Origin: JAYZDP01 sp036337765
GTDB taxonomy: Bacteria > Acidobacteriota > Thermoanaerobaculia > Multivoradales > Multivoraceae
Direction: 5' to 3'
Length of the DNA: 37,565 nucleotides
Assembly (NCBI GenBank): GCA_036337765.1
Contig: JAYZDP010000091.1
Span: 1 to 37,565 of the forward strand
Made by a program: the position numbers and the translations under genes. The notes below the pieces were generated by a model, which was not told the origin of the DNA, searched no databases, and worked only from the letters and a program-made list of their open reading frames with translations. Below are positions 33,099 through 37,565 of the stretch, in pieces. Position 1 is the stretch's first letter. Every line of letters starts with the position of its first letter.

Positions 33099-34415
33099 TC
33101 AATCGACAATCGCCTGATACGTCAGCGTGGTTAGATCCTGGCGAATGTTGAGGTGGGTGTAAGGCCGCACCTGCGTCATCAGCACCCCGATCACCTCCTC
33201 CACCGGGTCGACCCAGAAGACGGTGCAGAATGCTCCGCCCCAGGCGTAGCTGCCGAGCGACGTCGGCATCGCCGACTGGCCGACATCGGTAACGACGCTG
33301 TAACCGATGCCGAAGCCATAGCCGGGACCGCGCAGCCATACGCCGAGATCCCCGATGTGGTTGTGGGTCATCAGCTCGACCGTCTTGCGGCTCAGGATAC
33401 GGGCGCCGTCGAGTTCACCGCCGTTGAGCATCATCTGCTGGAAGCGCACGTAATCGGCGGCGGTCGAGACCAGCCCACCCGACCCGCTGAAGTAGGTGTG
33501 CGGCTCGCGCACGTAGCGACTCTCGGCGGTCGGCGCCTCGGTGAGCTCGATGGCGCCGTCCTCGCCCGGCTTGTACAAGGCCGCGAATCGGTCGAGCTTC
33601 TCCTGCGGCAGGTAGAAATGGGTGTCCTTCATCCGTAGAGGCCCAAAGACGCGCTCCCGGAGGAAGGCGTCCAAGGTCTGCCCGGAGATCTTCTCCACCA
33701 GCACTCCCGCGACATCGACCCCTGGGCCGTACTGCCAGCCTTCGCCGGGGTGGAAGTTGAGCGGCATCTTCGCCAGATCGACGAGCGTGTCTTGTACCGT
33801 GCCTCCGGGCTGGCGGCCGGCTCGTGACGATGTGTAGAGCCCTCGGGTAGGACCACGGTAGCTGTTCGGAAATCCCGCGGTGTGGGTCAGTGCGTGCTGC
33901 ACGGTGATCGGACGCAGGGCTTCGACGGTCTTGTACGGCTGGCCCAGGTACTCGTCGTCGTCCGGGACGACCGCGACACGCATCTCCGCGAACTCCGGCA
34001 GCCACTTCGAGATCGGATCACGCAGCTGGAAGTGGCCCTCTTCCCACAGGATCATCAGCGCCGCGGAGGCGATCGGCTTGGTCATCGAGGCGATGCGGAA
34101 GATGGTGTCGGCCGTCATCTCCTCGCCTCCCTCGGAATAGCGGTTGCCGCGAGCCTCGAGGTGGACCACCTTGCCCTTGCGGGCGATGAGGGTGACCGTG
34201 CCGGCGACCTGGTTGCGATCGATATAGGCCTGCATCGCCGAACCCAGCCGATCGAGGCGCTCCGACGACATGCCGACGTCCTCCGGTGCCGCGATCGGCA
34301 GGCCGGCAGCCGAGGGGGTCTCGACATCCGCTGCGGCTACCGGTAACGCGGCCCCACTGACAACAGCTATACCCACGAGAATCGACGCTCGGACTCTGGC
34401 ACTCTCTCGGCACAT
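33099..34415 (-). CDS. Secreted serine beta-lactamase-fold hydrolase (class C/esterase type)
   Basis: ATG 34415, with AGGAGG 7 bases upstream, gives 438 residues. A signal peptide (MCRESARVRASILVGIAVVSGAALPVAAA) is followed by a penicillin-binding-protein-like domain. The nucleophile is Ser110 with Lys113 in SMTK. The second motif appears as YGPG in WQYGPGVDVAG, where the classical Tyr-x-Asn has its Asn replaced. No clear third K-T-G motif is visible. Most such family members are esterases, D-aminopeptidases or of unknown role rather than antibiotic-resistance enzymes, and nothing here supports resistance. It is convergent with the M20 gene (12 bp apart). Confidence 0.88.
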   Translation of the reverse strand: MCRESARVRASILVGIAVVSGAALPVAAADVETPSAAGLPIAAPEDVGMSSERLDRLGSAMQAYIDRNQVAGTVTLIARKGKVVHLEARGNRYSEGGEEMTADTIFRIASMTKPIASAALMILWEEGHFQLRDPISKWLPEFAEMRVAVVPDDDEYLGQPYKTVEALRPITVQHALTHTAGFPNSYRGPTRGLYTSSRAGRQPGGTVQDTLVDLAKMPLNFHPGEGWQYGPGVDVAGVLVEKISGQTLDAFLRERVFGPLRMKDTHFYLPQEKLDRFAALYKPGEDGAIELTEAPTAESRYVREPHTYFSGSGGLVSTAADYVRFQQMMLNGGELDGARILSRKTVELMTHNHIGDLGVWLRGPGYGFGIGYSVVTDVGQSAMPTSLGSYAWGGAFCTVFWVDPVEEVIGVLMTQVRPYTHLNIRQDLTTLTYQAIVD

Positions 34416-34516
34416 GGCGGCCTCCTTACTCGCCGCCCGAAGCGGCATCTACGCTGCGATAGGCTGCGATTATAGGCGGCGCCCCTACCGGTGCCGCACC
34501 CCCAGCGAAAGAGACC

Positions 34517-35470
34517 ATGATGCGATTGACACGAAGGGACGTTCTTCGCGCGGGACTCGCCGGCACCGCCGCGAGCCTAGCCCCGCTAGGGTGCGCCCCG
34601 CGCCCCGCGCCGACACCGGTCGATCCCGGGACCGACTTCGTCGCGGCGCTTTTGACCGATATGCACGTCGACGCGAACAACGACTCCGCGCCCGGCTTCG
34701 CGCAGGCCCTGCGCAAGATGATGGACCGGCCGCAACAGCCGGAGATGCTCATCACCGGCGGCGATCTGGCGATGGACATCCTGGCGACGTCCGAGGAGGA
34801 GGCCGACGCGCAGTACGCGCTCTTCGAGGATCAGCTGTCGGCGATCGACATCCCGGTCCACCACACGATGGGCAACCACGACATGTTGGGGGTCTTCCCC
34901 GATAGCGGCGTCGATCCCGCCGATCCCAAGTACGGCAAGCAGTACTTCCGCGACCGCTTCGGCAACGGCTCGACCTACCAGTCGTTCGACTGGGAAGGTT
35001 GGCATTTCGTCATCCTCGACAGCCTCGGGATCCGGGACCGGGCCTACATCGGCCACATCGACGCCGAGCAGCTCGCCTGGCTGGACGACGATCTCGCTGC
35101 TTCAGGCAAGCCGACGGTGGTCACCACCCACGTGCCGCTGGTGTCGAACTACATCGAGATGCAGCGTGGCACCGAGGAGGGAATCCCCGGCGGGATCTCG
35201 GTCACCAATGTGCACGAGGTGGTGCCGATCCTCGAGAAGCACCCCGTCAAGCTGGTCCTGACCGGGCATCTGCACATCAATGAATCGTTCCGCTACAACG
35301 GCATCGAGTACGCCACGGTCGGCGCCGTCTCGGGAAACTGGTGGAAGGGTGCGCGCAACGGCTTCGAAGAAGGGTTCGCGCTGCTCGAATTCCGTGGCCA
35401 AGACGTCTCCTGGCGCTACGTCGACTACGGCTGGGAGGTCGAGGAAGAAACACTGACCGAGGCCTCTTGA
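34517..35470 (+). CDS. Tat-exported calcineurin-like metallophosphoesterase
   Basis: The 317 residues start MMRLTRRDVLR; the Tat motif TRRDVLR precedes a lipobox ending at Cys26, so it is likely a folded lipoprotein. Metal ligands of the calcineurin-like family are all present: D-x-H in TDMHVD (D48, H50), GGD with D83, GNHD at 119-122, TTHVPL and GHLH. Two-metal phosphoesterases act on nucleotides, phospholipids or phosphoproteins; the substrate is unknown. The following membrane protein gene starts 10 bases after its stop, behind GAGGAGA, so the two form an operon. Confidence 0.9.
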   Translation: MMRLTRRDVLRAGLAGTAASLAPLGCAPRPAPTPVDPGTDFVAALLTDMHVDANNDSAPGFAQALRKMMDRPQQPEMLITGGDLAMDILATSEEEADAQYALFEDQLSAIDIPVHHTMGNHDMLGVFPDSGVDPADPKYGKQYFRDRFGNGSTYQSFDWEGWHFVILDSLGIRDRAYIGHIDAEQLAWLDDDLAASGKPTVVTTHVPLVSNYIEMQRGTEEGIPGGISVTNVHEVVPILEKHPVKLVLTGHLHINESFRYNGIEYATVGAVSGNWWKGARNGFEEGFALLEFRGQDVSWRYVDYGWEVEEETLTEAS

Positions 35471-35480
35471 GGAGAACCGA

Positions 35481-35969
35481 ATGTCGAAGTGGATGATCGT
35501 GTCTTGTTTCATCGGCGGCGCAGCGCTGTCCTGGGGTGTCTACGTCCCGATTGTTCATGAAGCCGCGATCAGGCTGGGCTCCAACCTGCGCGCCTTCCTC
35601 TTTGTCGGCGTCGCCTACTTCCTGGTCGCGGTACTGATCCCGGTCGTCATCATTTTCGGCCTCCACGCCGATCCGACCGAGAAGGCGAACCAGAACTTCG
35701 ATTCCGGTCCCATCACCTGGGGCATCGCCGCCGGTATCGCCGGCGCGACAGGGGCTCTTTGCATCATCTTCGCCGCCAACACCGCCGGTCCCGGCGCGGC
35801 GCTCTACGTCGCCCCGCTGGTCTTCGCCGCCGCTCCGATCGTGAACACCATCGCCACCATGACCATCTTCCATCCCGTCAAGACGATGCCCGACTGGCGC
35901 TTCTTTCTCGGTCTGGCCATGGCCGCGGGAGGGATGGCGATGGTGACGCTCTTCAAGCCCCCGGCCTGA
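35481..35969 (+). CDS. Small multi-spanning membrane protein (half DMT/EamA-like)
   Basis: The 162 residues hold about five hydrophobic segments, starting IVSCFIGGAALSWGVYVPIV, then AFLFVGVAYFLVAVLIPVVIIF, WGIAAGIAGATGALCIIFAAN, LYVAPLVFAAAPIVNTIA and FFLGLAMAAGGMAMVTLF. The Pro and Gly placement resembles one half of a drug/metabolite transporter of the EamA type, so it may act as a dimer. GAGGAGA precedes the ATG, and it follows the phosphoesterase gene closely. The link between the two is not obvious. It is the last gene before the integrase region. Confidence 0.75.
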   Translation: MSKWMIVSCFIGGAALSWGVYVPIVHEAAIRLGSNLRAFLFVGVAYFLVAVLIPVVIIFGLHADPTEKANQNFDSGPITWGIAAGIAGATGALCIIFAANTAGPGAALYVAPLVFAAAPIVNTIATMTIFHPVKTMPDWRFFLGLAMAAGGMAMVTLFKPPA

Positions 35970-35987
35970 TAGAGAGTTTTCTCTCTA
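35970..35987. repeat. Perfect 7-bp stem hairpin after the membrane protein gene
   Basis: TAGAGAG, a TTTT loop and CTCTCTA form a perfect stem directly after the TGA. No T-run follows on the plus strand, so terminator function is uncertain. It marks the start of the gap before the integrase gene. Confidence 0.6.
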
Positions 35988-36018
35988 GTTCCGGCTCAGT
36001 CCGTCTCGGTCGGCTAGG

Positions 36019-36044
36019 CCCCCTTTTCATAGGGGTTTGCTTTG
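36019..36044 (+). terminator. Weak candidate terminator before the integrase
   Basis: CCCCT and AGGGG form a 5-bp stem around TTTCAT and are followed by TTTGCTTTG. The stem is short and the T-run broken. The 155-bp gap 35970-36124 otherwise holds only an 8-bp inverted repeat (36053-36060 with 36116-36123) and no tRNA. Confidence 0.35.
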
Positions 36045-36124
36045 CTTCTGAGTCGCTCTCGTTCGTCAACCCGGCGAGTGGATCCAGCCCCTTCTGTCAG
36101 ATGGCTGTTAGATGAGAGAGCGAA

Positions 36125-37285
36125 TCAGGCGAGCCGAAGTCCGCTGGCCGCGACATCCGCCTCACGGTTGATGCCGTCGATCAGGCGGTCGAACTTCTCC
36201 ATCGCCGAGGCGCTGTTCTCTTTCAGCACGTGGGCGTATACGTCGGCGGTCATCTGAATGCTGGAGTGCCCTAGCTGGGTGGAGACGCACTTGATGTTCT
36301 CGCCTTCGCCGATGAGCAGGCTTGCGTAGGTGTGTCGCAGCGAGTGCAGGCCGATACTGCGCCTGAGCCCAGCGCGGGCCCGTATCTTCTTGAAGGCGCT
36401 CGCGTACCAGGCCTCCGGGGCGATGGGAGATCCCGAATCCTGGCGAAAGATGAAATCGCGATCTGACGACGGTGGGCCCGCGGACTTGTACTGCTCGAAC
36501 GCCTTGAGAACGTTCGGGGGGAGGAGGTCGACGGCCCGCCTCGAGTTCTCGGTCTTCGGCCGACCTATGACGCGCTGTCGAACAGAGCGCCGAATGTGGA
36601 CGCGGGACTTCTCGATGTCGATGTCGCCCCACTTCAGCCCAAAGATCTCCCCTCGGCGCAGGCCGGCGAAAAGTGCCGCATGGATGACGGCGTTCTCATC
36701 TGGGCGATCGCGGACGGCGTTCAGCAAGTGGATGACGTCTCCTCGCTCGAGGAAATCCGCCTCTCGTCGGTCCAGCTTCAAACGCTTGACGCCTTCCAAT
36801 GGATCGTCTGAGACGTAGCCCTGCTTCCGCGACCAGGTGACGATCTGCCGCAGTAGCACCAGGATGTGATTCCGAGTCTTCGCTGCGATGGATCCATCAT
36901 CGACGGCTGCCGCCATCGTCTTCCTCCACTCCAGCGCGGCACCCCGAAGCTGGTCCGATCGGTGTTCACCGAAAGCCGGAGTGAGGTGGACCTTGACAAT
37001 GGACCTGTAGGTGGCCGCCGTGCCCGGCGTCATCAAGCCTTCCTTGACTCGGACTTCGAGTTCGTCCTCGAGCCACTGCGCTAGGACCTCCTTCATCGGC
37101 TTGGCGTTGACCCGCTGATAGGTCCCAGGGCGGGGCTTCTCAGCCTGCGCCGTCAACTCGTGGTCAGCATCCTTCCACTTCTTGAACGTCTTCCACCGTT
37201 GCTTGCCAGTGCCGTCTCGGAAGATGACGTCGTAGCGCTTGGTCTTGCCGTCGCTCAGGACGCGAGTTCGGATGGTGCCGCTCAT
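36125..37285 (-). CDS. Tyrosine recombinase / phage-type integrase
   Basis: ATG 37285, behind AAGGAGG, gives 386 residues. An Arm-binding-like N-terminal stretch (GTIRTRVLSDGKTKRYDVIFRDG) is followed by a core-binding SAM-like domain and the catalytic domain. The catalytic set is Arg210 in AGLRRGE, His314 and Arg317 in HSLRH, His340 in GHSSIQ and the nucleophile Tyr350 in DVYAHV, so it looks active. Such enzymes integrate genomic islands or phages at att sites. It is coupled by ATGA to the zinc-finger gene upstream. Its stop side faces the chromosomal-looking genes, so the element probably extends to the right beyond the window. Confidence 0.95.
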   Translation of the reverse strand: MSGTIRTRVLSDGKTKRYDVIFRDGTGKQRWKTFKKWKDADHELTAQAEKPRPGTYQRVNAKPMKEVLAQWLEDELEVRVKEGLMTPGTAATYRSIVKVHLTPAFGEHRSDQLRGAALEWRKTMAAAVDDGSIAAKTRNHILVLLRQIVTWSRKQGYVSDDPLEGVKRLKLDRREADFLERGDVIHLLNAVRDRPDENAVIHAALFAGLRRGEIFGLKWGDIDIEKSRVHIRRSVRQRVIGRPKTENSRRAVDLLPPNVLKAFEQYKSAGPPSSDRDFIFRQDSGSPIAPEAWYASAFKKIRARAGLRRSIGLHSLRHTYASLLIGEGENIKCVSTQLGHSSIQMTADVYAHVLKENSASAMEKFDRLIDGINREADVAASGLRLA

Positions 37286-37565
37286 GACTTGGCCTCCTTC
37301 TTCTCCTTCAGTGCATCCCGCCTCTTCTGCTGCTTGTGACGATTCATGCAGCGACTGGCCCCTTTGATGCCCAGCGGATTCGGGCAGTAGAGCGTCTTGT
37401 TGTTCTTGGCCACGAAGAAGGCCCCGCATTTCGGGTCACGGCACCGCCGTATCCAGCCGCCAAGCGCCGAGTCCGCTAGGTGCCAGTGGATGCAGTCCAT
37501 GAGGCTCTGTGGCGCAAAGCCCGCAGTGAGCTGAGGTCCGCCTCGTGTGTGCTCGACCGTCACAA
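37282..37565 (-). CDS. CGNR-type zinc-finger protein, partial at the right edge
   Basis: The frame runs to the window edge (first start GTG 37563), so the N-terminus is probably missing. The remaining 93 residues have C-R-D-P-K-C-G-x-F-F-V, a spacer with K-T-L-Y-C-P-N and G-A-S-R-C-M-N-R-H-K. This C-x4-C-x-n-C-x-n-C-x-N-R pattern is that of CGNR zinc-finger proteins, probable regulators or stress proteins with an N-terminal ABATE domain. The lysine-rich tail is basic. It overlaps the integrase start by ATGA, which suggests it is part of the mobile element and could regulate integrase expression. Confidence 0.7.
   Translation of the reverse strand, partial: VTVEHTRGGPQLTAGFAPQSLMDCIHWHLADSALGGWIRRCRDPKCGAFFVAKNNKTLYCPNPLGIKGASRCMNRHKQQKRRDALKEKKEAKS

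Noticed and set aside
33099..34415. Antibiotic-resistance beta-lactamase
   Set aside because: The second and third class C motifs are atypical, and most such proteins are esterases or peptidases.
35970..36124. tRNA or tmRNA as attachment site
   Set aside because: No T-loop GGTTCGA-type sequence, acceptor CCA end or cloverleaf pairing could be found in the gap.
36125..37429. Longer integrase start at 37429
   Set aside because: The extra residues overlap the zinc-finger gene and ATG 37285 has a strong ribosome site with ATGA coupling.
1..37565. CRISPR array, phage structural genes or toxin-antitoxin modules
   Set aside because: No regularly spaced repeats, capsid or tail motifs, or short toxin-antitoxin gene pairs were recognised anywhere in the window.

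Overview
The window is 37.6 kb of GC-rich DNA (roughly 64% by eye) packed with bacterial genes. No rRNA, tRNA, CRISPR array or recognised insertion sequence was seen. The gene set includes an alternative-complex-III-like respiratory operon, a DUF3500 protein, DUF4097, S9 and beta-lactamase-fold hydrolases, a PQQ dehydrogenase, a membrane MutS homologue, and several Tat or lipoprotein signals. This suits an uncultured diderm such as an Acidobacteriota or Gemmatimonadota member. That assignment is inference, because no taxonomic marker gene is present.

Layout. Positions 1-180 hold the tail of a probable MutS-family gene, convergent with nth. nth is translationally coupled behind a thiamine-diphosphate enzyme (177-2497, minus). 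A methyltransferase (2607-3254, minus) lies divergent from a five-gene respiratory operon (about 3255-8498, plus): pentaheme lipoprotein, Tat-exported molybdopterin-fold protein, Fe-S protein, NrfD-like quinone protein and DUF3341 protein. This resembles alternative complex III, but with the B subunit split in two and no E or F subunit. Next come an esterase and SDR pair (minus), proC (plus), a P-loop protein (minus), a membrane-anchored MutS homologue (plus), a SpoIIE-type phosphatase and an SCP2 protein (minus).

From 15.9 to 24.3 kb the genes are mostly exported or proteolytic. A small secreted protein is coupled to a large secreted zinc protease with about seven regular repeats, probably a beta-propeller. 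Then come an S9 peptidase, a DUF4097 protein, a small Cys/His-containing secreted protein with a strong terminator, a GNAT acetyltransferase, decayed gene fragments at 22.4-23.2 kb, and a DUF3500 protein.

From 24.38 to 33.09 kb runs one tight plus-strand operon: GT4 glycosyltransferase, polyprenyl-phosphate sugar transferase, PQQ dehydrogenase, GT-C/STT3-like membrane protein, thioesterase, 3-methyladenine glycosylase and an M20 peptidase interrupted by one in-frame TAA. The first, second and fourth genes suggest cell-envelope glycan synthesis. The others look like housekeeping riders.

The right end carries a serine beta-lactamase-fold protein, a Tat-exported metallophosphoesterase and a small membrane protein. 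A tyrosine integrase coupled to a CGNR-type zinc-finger gene follows, probably the edge of an integrated element that continues beyond the window. The most interesting leads are the split respiratory complex and its missing start codon, the propeller metalloprotease with its small partner, the nonsense-interrupted peptidase, and the mosaic of gene remnants near 23.0 kb.
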